Assembly: GCA_022661535.1 (NCBI GenBank)
Contig: JAKULF010000009.1
Location: 434,001 to 498,000, forward strand
Source of the DNA: Eutypa lata
Lineage: Eukaryota > Ascomycota > Sordariomycetes > Xylariales > Diatrypaceae
DNA: 64,000 bases
Reading direction: 5' to 3'
A program made the position numbers and the translations under genes. The notes below the pieces were generated by a model that was not told where the DNA came from, made no database searches, and saw only the letters and a list, made by a program, of their open reading frames with translations. Positions 23,066-38,605 of the stretch are shown piece by piece; the stretch's first letter is position 1, and each line of letters starts with the position of its first letter.

Positions 23066-26000
23066 TATATAACTTTTTTTAAAAAATAAAAATAAAATAA
23101 AGTATTTATTTATTTAAAATATATAATAACGATAAAATTAAAATTTAATTTATAATTAATAAAAATAAAATAAAAATTATTTCGTTTTTAATTAAAAATA
23201 TATTATTAAATTTATTATATATTATTTATAATAAAAACTTATATTATTTTTAATATAAATTAAATTTTAATAATAATTTAAAATTATTAATTAAATATTT
23301 AATATAAATTATATTTTTTATATTTATATATAAGTTTTTTAAAAAATTTTAAAAAATATTAATAAAAAATATTTTATTATTTAAAATTATAATATTTTAA
23401 TATATAAAATAAAAATAATATAAATAATAAAATAAATATAACGATAATTTAAAAGAAAAATTAAAAATGTTTTTAAATAATTAAAATAATTAAAATTAAA
23501 ATTATAATAAAAAATATAAATAATTATTTTTTAATATAATAAAACTTTTTTTATTAATTATTAAAACGTAACGTAATATTATAAAAATATTATATAAAAT
23601 AAAAATAATTAATAAATATTTTTTATTAATTAAAAAAAATATTAATTTAAATTAAAATATTTTTATTTTAATATTAATTAATTATTTATTATTAATTATA
23701 TTAAGTTAAATTATAAAAGATATTATAATAATTTATTTTTATTTTTTTTAATATAATAATTTTAATATATAAATATATTTATTAAATAAAATTATTTATT
23801 ATAAAATTTAAATATAAAATATTATTATTTATTTAATAAAAATATATTTAATTATATTTATAATTAATTTTGAAAAAATTATATTTTAAATTAATAAATT
23901 ATATTAAATAAAATAAATATTAAAAATTATAATATAATTATTTATAAAATTAAAGATATAAAATTAATTTATTTTTAATATTATTTAAAAAAAGATTTTA
24001 ATTAAAGTTTATAATATATATAAACGTATAAACTTATTACATTTTAATTTTTCGAAAAAAAAACATATTAAATATAAATAATCGTTTATTTTTTATATAA
24101 ACGTTATTAATTAAAATAAAAATATTATTAAAAAATATATAATATATATATAAAATTATTTCGAAATTTTAATAATTTTAATAAAATAAAATTATCGATT
24201 TTTAAAACGATTTTATTTATTAATTAATAATTAAAAAACTATAAACTTTATTTAATATTAATAAATATTATAATAAAAATTTAACGATTTTTTAATAAAA
24301 AATAATAATTTTAAAATATTATTTTATTTAAAAATAAATTATATTTATATTTTAAATATTATTTATTAATTAAAAAGTAATTAATAATATTATAATTAAA
24401 TTATTTAATTATATTAAAAATCGTTTAAATTTTATTATTTATAATTATTCGTTTTTTAAATATATAATTCTTAAATATTAATTTTATTTTTTAAAAATTA
24501 AAAATTTAATATTTTTATTTTCTTTAAAAAATATTTATAAAATTTAATATAACTTGAAAATTATTATTAATAATATTATATTTAATATTAATAAATATTT
24601 AAATGAAAATATTTTATGTAATAAAATTAATATAATAATTAATATAAGTTTTAAATATTAAAATTATTATTATTTTTTATTAAAAATATAAATTTTTTAT
24701 AACTTTATTATATATTATAAAATATAAAAATAAAAATTATTTTTTATAATTATTATTTAAATTAATTATATTATTTTATAATATTAATTAAAATAATTAT
24801 AATAAAAAATATTTTATTTTAATTAAATATTATATTATTAATATTAATATTAATAATATTAAAAAATCTTATAAAAAATAATAAATTATAAAAATAAACA
24901 TTATAATTTATAACTTATAAACGATTTAAAGAAAAATAATATTTATAATTTTAATAATATTTTTTTTAATAATTCGTTTTTAATTAATTATCGTTTAAAT
25001 ATAAAATATAAACTTATTAAATAATTTAAATATAATCGTAATAATAAATATATAATATAAAATATTTATATTAAAATTATTATACGAATATAATATTTAT
25101 TATTTAATAATTAATTAATATAAAATTATTATTTTAAAACTTTAATATTAATTAAAATTTATTTAATATTTTTATTAAAAATTAATTAATTATTAAATAA
25201 AAAATTAAAATTTTTAATTAAATTATATTTATAAATAATAATAAATAATAATTATATTAAATAAAAACGATTTATAAAAAACGTTAATTATTAAAATTTA
25301 ATATTTATATAAATATTTTAAAAGAAATTATATTAAATAATTATAATTTCGAAAAATATATTATAAATAACGTTAATAATACGTTTAATTATATAATAAA
25401 TATTTTTATTAATAATATAAATATTTTTAAATTTAAAAAAATAATAATAATTAAAAATAATAACGAAAATAATTAAATTAAATAAATTATAAAGAAATTT
25501 TTTATTTTTTATAATAATATATTTAAAATTATATTTCTTTATATAAAATTATAATTAATTTTATATTTTATTAAAGTATTTAAAAAATTTATAATATAAT
25601 ATTTAATTTAATTATATATTAATATTAATATAATTAATATTTATAATTTATTACGTATTATATTTTATAATTTAAGTATATTTATTATTACGTAACATTT
25701 TTAACGTTATTTAAATTTCGAAATTATTAATTAATCTTTTAAAATATTATTTTATTAAATAAATAATTATAATTTTATATAAATAAATTAATATTATTTT
25801 TAAAAATTATTTATTATAATTTAATATTTTAAATATATATATTTTATTTTATTTAAAATTAAATTAAATATAATTAAAGCTTAAATATTACATTTTAATT
25901 AAATTATTTTAATTAATAATAAAATATTTTATATTTTTTAATAATTAATTTACGTAATTTAATATTTTTTTATAATAAACGAATTATAATTTCTTTTAAT

Positions 26001-26319
26001 TTTAAATTAATTTATTATATTTATAATTAATATATAATATTTAAACGTATAATTTAAAATTAAAATTAAAAACATATTAAACTTAAAGTTAAAATTAAAA
26101 AAAAATTAAAATTAATATAAAAAAATAATTAAAAGATTATAAATTTAAATTAATAATATTTATTTTTAAATAAAATATTTATATATAAAAATTATTTATT
26201 TTAAAATTTAAATTTAAATTATTAAAAAATAAAGCATTAAATTAATAAAAAAAAATTATTATAAATTTAAAAATAATTAAAATAAAAAACGTTTTTATAT
26301 TAAATTAAATTATATAATC

Positions 26320-27285
26320 CTTTTTTATATTTATTATTATTAAAATATTAAGTATTAAAACACGCGATATATTTTTAATTAATCTTTATATATAAACGAT
26401 TATAATTACGTATTAATTATGAACTTTTTACGTATAAATTATATATAAATTATAATAAAAGAAATCGTTTATTATAAGTTAATAATTATTTATAACTTTA
26501 AATAAAACCTTTTATTAAATTTTTAAAAATTCGTAAACTTAATTAAATATTATTAATATTTACGATTAACGATAAACTTTTTTAATTATATTATAATAAT
26601 AACGTAATATTATAATATAAATTATATTTAATTATAACGTTACGTTATATTAATTAATTTTATTATTAATTATTATAATAAATCGTAATAAAAGTATTAT
26701 TAACGCGTTAAATTAAAAAATATTAATTATTATTATTTAATAACGATTATTATTAATTAACGATTATTATATTTATTAAAGAAATTATATTTAATTAATT
26801 ATTATAAAGTTATTATAAAGTTTTAAAAAAATAATAAAAATTATAATTATTAATAAAAATAAAGTAAATCTTTATTAATTAATAAAGTAAAATAAACTTA
26901 TTAATTATTTTATTTATTAATCGTTTTTAAATAAAGTCGCTTAAAGGTTTATTCGATTAAATCGCGATAAAACCGTAATTAAAATAATAATAATTAATTA
27001 TTATAAAAATTAAATTTATAAATAAACGAATTAAATTTAATAATAATACGTTATAAATTAATAATTAATAAAATCTTTATTAATTACGTAATATTTTCCT
27101 TTTTGCCGGAAAATTAACCGAGGTTATACCGTTATCGCCAAGCATTTATTACGAAAAAAAAAAACTTCGAATTTAAATTTTAAAAATAATAAATTAATAA
27201 AATAATTATTAAAAAATGCGAACTTTTTTTTTCGAAAAGAAACGGTTAAGCTTTTAATTATTAAATTAAACGACTTAAATTATAT
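26320..27285 (+). repeat. Repeat family B, copy 2 (least mutated)
   Basis: Aligns in the same orientation with 55238-56200 over about 960 bp and with 5925-6580 over the 3' part. It retains the most G+C of the three, including TTTTGCCGGAAAATTAACCG (27101-27120) and ATACCGTTATCGCC. Confidence 0.75.
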
Positions 27286-30200
27286 AATTAAAAAATATAA
27301 TATAAAAAAGAAAATTTAAAAAATATTTTTTTATTTAAATTATTATTAATAAATTTATAATAATATTATTATTTAATAATTTTTTATTAAACATTATTAA
27401 TATTTTATATAAAATTAATTAATTATATTTTTTAATTAAATTATTAAAATTTAAATATAAAATATTCGTAAATAATTTTTTTTAAAATATTAAATATATT
27501 AATTTTATAAATTATTTAATTTAAATGTTTTTATATATTAAATAAATAAAATTATCGAAATAAAAATATTATATAATATAATACTTTTAAATTATATTAT
27601 AAATTAAAAATTTATTATAATAAATAAATTATTTATATAATTTAAATTAAAATATTTAATAAATTTAAATTTTTAAATTTAAAATTACGATATATTTTTA
27701 ATATATTATTATATAATTTATCGTTATTAAAAAAATTAAATAATAAGAATAAATTTTAAATTTATTAATATAATAAATTATTTTAATATTTATTATAATT
27801 TATTATAATTTATTAAATTATTAAAATATTTTTTATTTAATTTTTATATTTTTACGTTAAAGTTTATTTTATATATATATAAAAACGTTTTTAAAAAATA
27901 TATTATTAAATTATTTATATAATATTATTAAATTAACTTTTAATTAAATATTCTTTATTAATTTTAATAATAAATATATTTTATATTAAAAAAGTTATTT
28001 CTTTATATATTTTTATATTAAATTTAATTATATTAATTAATATTAAAAAAATAAATATAAATAACTTATAACTTTTATATAATAAAAATATTATTTTAAA
28101 TTTTATTATTATAAATTAAAATTAAATTTTTTTTAATAATTTACGTTTATATAAAAATATATTAAAATAAATATTAAATATTATTATTATTAATATAAAT
28201 AAAATAATATAAATAAATAAAACTTTAAAAATTATTTATTATAATTATATATATTAAAAATTAAATATTAAAAATAAAAGTAAAATAATTATATATATTT
28301 TTAATTATTATAAAAAAAGTAAAATTATAATAAAAATTTCATAATTATAATTTTATTTAAATAAATATAAAAATATATTTATAAATTAATTAATTAATAA
28401 ATAATTTGTATAAATAATATTTTTAAATTTTAATAATAATATATTTAAATTATATATATTTAAAGTTATTAATTAATAAAATAAATAATATATAAATTTA
28501 ATAATTTAACTTTATTATAATAAATAATTATAATAAATAATTATAATTTATATATTATTTTTTTATTATTATTTTTTTATAAATTATAATTTATATTTAA
28601 AATATTTTACGTTTTAATTTAATTTATTTTAATTATTATATATTATAAATATTTATAAATTATAATTTAAAATTTATTTTATTAAAAATAATAATATTTA
28701 ATAATTAATTTAATAAATTAATTATATTTTAATTTTTAATAATAAAATATATATTTTAAAATTAATATTTTATTTTAATATTAAAATTATATCTTTAAAG
28801 TTTTAATTTATTATTAACGATTAATTTATATTTAATTTATAAATCTATTTATTATTTATAATTTTAAATTTTAAAAATAAAACGAAAAATAATTTTTTAA
28901 ATATAATAAAATTTATAAAATTTATTAAAAAATATAACGTTTTAAATATAATTTTTAAATATTTTTAAAAAATTAAAATAATATTTAAAATATAATATTT
29001 AAATCATATTAATATAATATAATTATTTTTTTATTTAAATATTATTTAAAAACTTTATTAAAAAGTTTTATATATAATAAAAAAAATATAAATAAAAGAT
29101 TTTAAACGATAAAGTTAATTTAAATATTATTAATAACGTATATATAAAGATATAATAATATATTAACGTAATATAAAATAACGTTATAATTATTTTATAT
29201 ATTTAAATTTATAATTAATTAAAATTTATTTTATACGAATAATATAAAGTTAATTTATTTGATATATATTATTTTTAAAATGTTAATTAATCGTTAATTT
29301 TAACTTTAACGAATATAAATGTAAATATTATTAAATATTAAAAAAGTTATATATTTTCGATAACGAAAAATTTATTAATATTTTAATATAAATTAATAAT
29401 TACTTTAATATTAACTTTAAAAATATTAATATATTTATATATATTATATTAAAATAATAAAATATAAGATTTTATATATAAATTTAAAAGTTAAAAAAAA
29501 ATTATATATTAAAATAAAAAACATTATAAAAAACATAAAATGAAAATCAAAAAAATAATAAAAAAATTAAGATTTTTTAAATTAATAATATTTTAATAAT
29601 TTTTTTTTAATATATATAAAGTTATATTATTATTATATTATAATATTTTAATTATAAAAAATATTATTAAAATATTTATAAAATGAAAATAATATTCGAA
29701 AATATTTAAATTATAATAATAATAAAAAATATTATTTTAAATCGTTAATATAATTTATATATTTTATTAAATAATTTATTTTTTATATAATTATATTTAT
29801 ATAATATAATTAATATATATTATTAAATTATTTAATATTTATTATTAATAAAATTATTTTATAATAAAATAATGCGTTTATAAACGTTTTATAAATAAAA
29901 GTTTAAAATTATTTTTATTATATTTTTAATATTTATTAATAAATTATATTTATTTCTTATTATTTTTTATTATTTTTAATAAATTAAAAATTAATATAAA
30001 ATTTATATTTAAAAATAATATATTAAATCGTAATTATAATAATATTAAAATATTTATTAATATAAATGTTTTATTTATATATATTTTATTTATAATAAAT
30101 ATTACGTTTAAAAAGGTTAACTATTTAATAAAAAAAGAATTATTAAAAAAGGATTATTAATTATTATTTTTAAAAAGTTTATATTTAAAATATTTAAAAA

Positions 30201-31204
30201 ATATATATTATAATAATATAATTATAACGATTAAAAATAATATTATTAATAAACGTACGTTATTTAATATTAAATAATTAAATTTATTTTTATCGTTAAA
30301 ACTTAATAATGTTTTTTAAAAATTATATAACTTTATTATTTCTTTAAAAATATATTTAATTTTTAATATTTTATTATTATTATTTTATACGTATTAATAA
30401 ATAACTTTAAATTATTACTTTTAATTATAAAAAGTTTAATAAAAATTTATTAATTATTAAATATAAATATAACTTTTTATATTATATAATAAATTATATT
30501 ATTAATATTTTTAAAAATATTTATAAAATATAATTAAAAAACCTTTTAATATTTTTAATTTTTTACTTTCTAAATTATTATAATTAATTCTTTTAATAAT
30601 TTATAAATAAAGTTATATTAATTAAATTAAATATATAACTTTTCGAAATAATTAAATATAAATTATTTTAATTTTATATCGTTTAATATATATATATTTA
30701 ACGAATATAATCTTTTAATTTATTAATTATATTAACCTTTTTAAAAAGTTTTTTTTTGATTTTATTATACGTTTTTTTATTAATTTAAAAATAAATTTTA
30801 ATATAATTATAAAGTTTAATATTTAATAATTTAACCGTTATATAATATTATAAAAATTAACTTTTAAATATAAGATTTATTAAATAACGTATATTAAATC
30901 TTTTTAAATTTCTTTTTAAGTTTTCCTTTTTTTTACAATTTATAAATTAAATTTATAAAATTAATATAAATATTAATTAAAATATTATTAATTTTTAAAA
31001 TATATATATTATTTATAATAATTAATCTTTTTTATTAATTATTAATTATTAATATATTATATTAATTAAAAGCTTAATATAATATAAATATAATATTTTA
31101 TTTATTTTATATTATATTTAAAAAATTATATTTATATTTATAATAATTAATTCGTTATTAAATATTTTTTAATAATAAATTATTTTAAATTAAGTTTAAA
31201 TTAT

Positions 31205-32205
31205 TTAATTACGTTATTAACTTACGTTATTAATTACGTAAAAAATACATTCGAAAATATATATTTATTAAAATTATAACTTTAAATTAATTTATTTTAA
31301 CTTTAAACTTATTTATTCGTTATTAAAAACTTATATATAACTTATAATTATAATTAATTAAATATATCTTTTTATTCGATTTATATATTTAATTTTTTTA
31401 ATCTTAACTTTATAAATTTATAAACTTATAAACTTATTAATTATTTTTTAAATTTATAAATTATTTTTTTAAATTTATAAATTATTTATAAACTTATAAT
31501 TTTAAAATTTATAATTTATAACTTTATAATTTTTAAACTTATAAAATAACTTATAAATCTTTAAACTTAAAATTTATGAATTTAAATAACTTAAATAATA
31601 TTATATTAATTATTTATTTAATTTAATTATTTATTACTTAACTTTTAATTTAAATAATAATAAATTTAATTATTAATTTATAAAATTAATTATATATAAA
31701 TAAATAAAGTATAAATTTTTAATATAATAAACTTATAATATAATAATTAAATATATAATAATAATAATTATATTTTAAAACTTTTAAATTTAAATTTCGT
31801 TTAATAAAATATAAAATTAAATAACTTATTTTATAAATTATTTAACTTTTAATTAAAAAATTTAAATAATAATATAATTTAATATTTATAAATTTATAAT
31901 TTATAAACTTATAAATTTATAATATTTATATATATATATAAAAACGTTATAAATTAAAAATAAATCGTAATAATAATATAATATTTAATTATAAAATAAC
32001 TTTTTATTAAATTTAATAATTTAATTACTTTATATATATAATAACTTTAAATTTAAATTTTAATAAATAAAAAAATTTTAAAAAATTAAATTAATTATAT
32101 TAACTTTTATTATATAAAAAAACTTTTTTATAAAAAAAATAATTTTTATAATTTATTTATAAACGAAAAACCGTATCGGTTTTTTTAAATATAATAATTA
32201 AAAAA
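31205..32205 (+). repeat. Repeat family A, copy 2
   Basis: Direct copy of 22255-23065 with extra AT-rich insertions. The ends correspond at ATTACGTTATTAACTTACGT on the left and ACGAAAAACCGTATCGG on the right. Confidence 0.7.
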
Positions 32206-35200
32206 GATTTTATAATATATTATATTATATAAAACATATAATATTTAATATATTTATTTTTAATTTAAAAATAATAATAAATGTAATAATATAATATTAA
32301 AATAAAATAATTTTAATGTTTTTATATATATAAATTTAATTATTTATAATTTTATTAAATAATAAAACTTAATAATAAATCGTATAATATATTTCGAATA
32401 ATTACTTTTTATAAATAAATTTATTAAATAATTTTTAACGTTTAAAATTTTAACTTTATTATTTATATAATTAATAATTTTTAAAATATTTAAAAATATT
32501 TAATTAAAAAGTTAACTTTTTATATAAAAATGTTTTTAAATTTATTTTAAATCGATTAATGTTATATCGTTATACGTTAATAATATAATTATTATAATTA
32601 TAATTAATTATATATTAAAAATTATTATATTTTATAATTTTCGTTAATTTGTTTTTATCATCGTTATATATATAAATTAATATATATATAACGAAAAAAA
32701 AAATTTAAATTATAAAATATAATATAAATTAATTAAAATCTTATTTATTTAAAAAATAAATAAATTTTATTAATAATTATTAAATTATATTATTATTTAA
32801 ATATTAAAGTTTTAATATTTTTTAAAAAAAATTAAATTAAGTTTATTTTTAAAATAAACGTATTATAATTATATATATTAATATTAATTTATTTAAATAT
32901 TTTTAAATTTAATTTATAAATATTAATAATATAAAATAAAAAATATACTTTAAACATAATAAATAATACATTATATTATTTTTTAATAAATTTAATTAAA
33001 AAGAAAATATAATTATAAATATAATAATATAATAAATTAAAAATAATACATTTAAATAAAAATAATCTTTTTAAAATTAATTTTTATAATAAAAATAATA
33101 TTTAATTATTTAAAAATTAAATTATATATAATATTAATTTGTTTTTATTATAAAATTTAATTATATTTTAATATCGTAATAAAAATTAAATATATTAAAC
33201 GTTATTAAAAAATATTCTTTTTAAAATAAAATTAAAATAAATTATATTATTATATTCGTTAAATTTAAAAATATCTTTAATAATTAATAAAGTTATTAAA
33301 TAAATATAAATATAATATTATTAAATAATAATTAATTAAATAATAATAATAATAATTTCGTTATTAATAAATATTATCGAAAAAATTATTATAATTATAA
33401 AAATAAATATTTAATAAAAAATATTTTTTTAATTAAAAATAAAAACCTTTAATTAAAATTATTAATATATTAAATATATTATTAAATAAATCATTTTATT
33501 TTATATTATTTAATTATATTTTCGAAATAATAAATATTAATATAATAAAACTTTAATAAAATCTTAATTTTTAATTTTTAAACATTTATATAATAATTTT
33601 ACGATTTAAATATTTAATACTTTAAAAATTATTAAATAAGATTAAGCTTTTTTTCTTAAATTTTTAAATTTTATAAATCGTTCTTTAAATTAATTTTAAT
33701 AAATATATTTAAAATTAAAAAATATATTAATTTAAAACGTATTAATTATAACGAAATTATAATAATATAATAAAATAATAACGTAATTACTTTACGAAAA
33801 AAGCTTAAATAATAAAATAAATAATAAAAGGTTTTATAAACTTTTCGATAATTATATATTTAAAATTTATAAAATATAAAAAAATTATAAATAAATAATA
33901 TAATTAAAAAATTAAATTAAAAAAAACTTTAAATAATTAAAAACCTTTATTTATTTTATATATAATAAAATCAAATATTTTCTTAATTATTATTAAAACT
34001 ACGTTATAAAACGAAATATAAACATTTTTATAAAAAATAAAATAAAATAAAATAAATTTATAAATAATTTAAATTTTAAATTAATATATTAAAAATCACT
34101 TAAAGATTTTCATATATTACGTTAAGCTTCGTATTATACGGCATTAAATTTATATATAATTATTTTTTTAAATTTATTAAATTAATTATACGTTTAATAA
34201 ATATAAAATTAAATTAACGAATAAATTAATTTATTTAAAATATAAAAGAAATTATTTAAAACATTTAATTTTTAAAAAAGTTATAAATAAAATATAATAT
34301 TATATTATTATTTTAAATTAAAATATCTTTTTTTATATTTAATTTTAATATAACGTAAATTATTTTATATAATAATTTTTAATTATTTTATTATTTTAAA
34401 ATTTTTATTTTTTATAACTTTTTTAATATATTTTTATTAAATTACGTTTTATTTTTCGTTAATTTAAAAAATATAATTAAATATATTTATTTAATAAATT
34501 TAAAATAAAAAAATAATAAATAAATAATTTAAAAAATTTTTAAAATTTAATTTTATAATATTTTATAAATATAAATATAAATTTATTAATTAAATAATAA
34601 TTTTATAATTAAATATTTTAAATAACTTTTTTAATAATAATAATAAAAAAATTTAAAACGTAATTATTATTAAATATATAATTATTTTAATATAAATTAA
34701 TAAGTTTATAAATAAAAAATTAAAATTAAAAATATAAATAATTAATAATTTTTTTTAAAATAATATATAATTAAATATTATAAATAATATTTTAATATAA
34801 TTATTTTAATATTTAATAAATAATAATAAAAATTAATTTTATAATTTTATTTAATATTTTAAATTAATAAATATAAATTAATTTTAAAATAAAATTAAAT
34901 ATATTTATTTGTTTTTAAAAAAAAGTTTTTATTACGATTTATATATAAATTTATATAAAAAATAAATTAAAAAATATTTAAAAATTAATATATAATAATA
35001 TTTTATTAAATTAAAAAAAATTATTAAACGTTAAAAAGTTTTATATTAAAATTATATTATATTATTATTTTTTTATTTATATAAATAATTTTATATTTAA
35101 TTATTTTATTATATAAAAAAATATTTATAACGATTATTTATAAATTATTTATTAATTTAACGTTATATTTTTTATAATATAAAAATAATTTTTTTAATAT

Positions 35201-35919
35201 TTTTTTAAAAATTATATAAAAATTAAAAATTTTAAAACTTTTTTCTTAATTATCGTTATTATAATAACTTTTTTTAAAAAAATAATAAATTTTAAAAAAA
35301 TTTATATTTAATATAATTTAAAAAATAAAAATATATTAAATAATGTTTTAATTTAAAAATTAAATTATTATTATTAAAGTTATATTAAAAAAATAATATT
35401 TATTATTATATAATTATAATTATATAATTTATTAAATATAAAAATAATATTATACGATAATATATAATTAAATAATAATTATTAATTTTTATATATAAAG
35501 AATTTATACGAAAAAAATAAAGTTTAATATAATATAAAAATAAATAATTAAAATAATTAAAATAATTAAAATAATAATAATTAAATATTTTTTAATATTA
35601 TATTTTTTATTATAATAAATAATTATAATAATTATTAATTTAAACTTTTTATTATATTATTATTTTTTAAAATTTAAAAATATAAAAAAGCTTTTATTAA
35701 TAATTATTAATATAATTTATTTATAAAAGTTTTATTATTAAATATTATTTAAATTTAAAAAAAATTAAATTTTTATACGAAATTATTTTAATTTTAATCG
35801 TTACGATTAAATAAATAATTTAACGTAAAAAAAATTAAAAATTTATAATACTTTTTAATTTTATTTTAAAAAAAAAATTAAAACATTTTTAAATTAAAAT
35901 ATTTATTTAATATTTTAAT

Positions 35920-36715
35920 TTAATTAATTATATTTTTAATTAAAATAACCGCCGTTTTAATAATCGTAATTATTGCGCATTAAAGACTTTTATTAAAATT
36001 TAATAATATATTAACTTAATAAAATTTAAATAATAAAAGACCGTTACGCGTAATTATATAATTATTAATAAATAACGATAAAATATTTATTATTCGTATT
36101 ATTATTATAAAAAAAAATATAATAATTAATTTTTTTTAAATAAATATTACGATTATTAATGCGGTTATTTATAAAAAAAACAAAATAAAATTATTTAAAT
36201 ATATAAAAAACGATATTATCGTTATAAATAAATAATCTCGTATTATAAAAGCCGCGTTTACGTTATAAGCGCATTTATATATAATTTTTTAATTTTTTAA
36301 TTATATTTTTAATACATTAATACATCGTTTTTAAAAAATTTTTAAATAATTAAAAGTTATAATAAAGTTAAAAAATAAACGTTATCGTTTCGAAAAAGTA
36401 ACGTATTTATTTATTAACTTAAATAGCTTTTAATAAACGAGTTTTTTTTTGTTTTATTTAAATTTTTACAATAATTGCCGTATATCGGTTAAATAATTAA
36501 GCATTTAATAAATTAACGATACGATTTTATAATTATCGTTTTATAAACGTAACGATTTAATAATGTATAAACGTAACGATTAAATAACGTATAAATTTTA
36601 TTCGTTTTAACGGTTTATTATATAAAATATATATTATAAATATATCGCATATTATATATTTTATATAAATAAATTATTAATATAAAAGTAATAATAATAA
36701 TAATAATAATAATTA
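35920..36715 (+). repeat. Left arm of a long inverted repeat (about 790 bp)
   Basis: Matches the reverse complement of 37830-38605 along its whole length. Landmarks include CGCCGTTTTAATAATCG, CCGTTACGCGTAA, AAATAAACGTTATCGTTTCG and TATAAATTTTATTCGTTTTA. Mismatches are mostly transitions. Confidence 0.82.
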
Positions 36716-37829
36716 ATTATATTAAAATATAATTATAATAAATATATAATATTTTTATTTATTTACGAAAATATAAACGTTATTAATTAAATAATAATTT
36801 CTTTATTAATTTAAAAAATAAAAATTATAAAATATATATAATTAATATTTTAAAATAATCTTTTTTAAATTTTTAATTTTAAAAATTTATAAATAATTTA
36901 AAAAATTAAAATTTTATAATAATTATTTAATTATTTATTTTATATTATATATATATATATATATATTAAATAAATTTTAATAAATTTATATTATTTTAAA
37001 ATAAATTTATATATTATTTATAAAATTATTAATTTTTATTACGTAATTTTATAATAAATTATTATATTATTAATATTATAATATTAAATAATTTTATATA
37101 ATAAAATAAATTATTATTATAAAAAAAAATTATAAATATCGTTTCGTTAATTTATATATAACGTTATAAAATCGTAATTATAATTTTAAATTAACTTTTA
37201 ACATTATAATAATTTATTATATATAAATTCTTTTTATAATTATTATAAAAATATATAAATTTCTTTAAATTATTAAAAAATAATTTTATAAAATTAAATT
37301 TAAAAAGAAGTATTATAATTTTAATTTAATTTATAAAAAAAATGAATTTTTTTTATTATTAATTTTAATTAAAGTTTAAAAAAAGAATTTATAATAAAAA
37401 TTATTTTTTAATTATAAAATAAAATTATTAAATATATTATAAATAATTAATATTAATAAAATAATAAAATAACGATTATATTTAAAAATCTTTTAAAAAA
37501 ATAAAATAAAATCGTTTAATATTTAATTAATATAATTATTTATAAATGTTTTAATTTATTTAATAAATAATAAATTATATTATTAATTAAAAAGTATTTA
37601 ATTAATTTATATTATAATATTAATAATAATAATATAAATTATTTTATTTTATTTTTTTAATTATAATTAAAGCGAAAAATAAATAATATATATAATATTT
37701 TAATATTTTTTATTTTAAATATTTAAATAATTAAATTATATATAATTATAAAATTTAATTTTAAACTTTATTATAATTTATTTTTCGTATAATTAAAAAT
37801 CGTTTTAATTTAATTATATAAAGAAAATA
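36716..37829. other. Spacer between the long inverted arms
   Basis: About 1.1 kb of AT-rich sequence with no open frame, containing an (AT)n run near 36946-36965. Confidence 0.6.
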
Positions 37830-38605
37830 TTATTATTATTATTTTTATTTTTATATTAATAATTTATTTATATAAAATATATAATATACGATATATTTAT
37901 AATATATATTTTATATAATAAATTATTAAAACGAATAAAATTTATACGTTATTTAATTATTACGTTTATAAAACGATAATTATTAAATCGTATTATTAAT
38001 TTATTAAATATTTATTTATTTAATCGATATATAATAATTATTATAAAAATTTAAATAAAATAAAATAAAATTCGTTTATTAAAAATTATTTAAATTAATA
38101 AATAAATACGTTGTTTTTTCGAAATAATAACGTTTATTTTTTAATTTTACCGTAACTTTTAATTATTTAAAATGTTTTTAAAAATAATATATTAATATAT
38201 TAAATATATAATTAAATAATTAAAAAGTTATATATAAATGCATTTATAACGCAAGCGCGGTTTTTATATTATTAAATTATTTATTTATAATAATAATATT
38301 GTTTTTCGTATATTTAAATAACTTTATTTCTTTTCTTTATAAATAATCGCATTAATAATTACGGCATTTACTTAAAGAAAATTAATTATTATAAAATTCT
38401 TTTTTTTATAATAATAATATAAATAATAAGTATTTTATCGCCGTTTATTAATAATTACATCGTTACGCGTAACGGTTTTTTATTACTTAAATTTTATTAA
38501 ATTAATATATTATTAAATTTTAATAAAAATCTTTAATACGTAATAATCGTAATTATTAAAACGGCGATTATTTTAATTAAAAAAATATAAGCATTAATTA
38601 ATTAT
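37830..38605 (-). repeat. Right arm of the long inverted repeat
   Basis: Inverted counterpart of 35920-36715. It is somewhat more mutated, with several CpG of the left arm read here as TpA or CpA derivatives. Confidence 0.82.
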
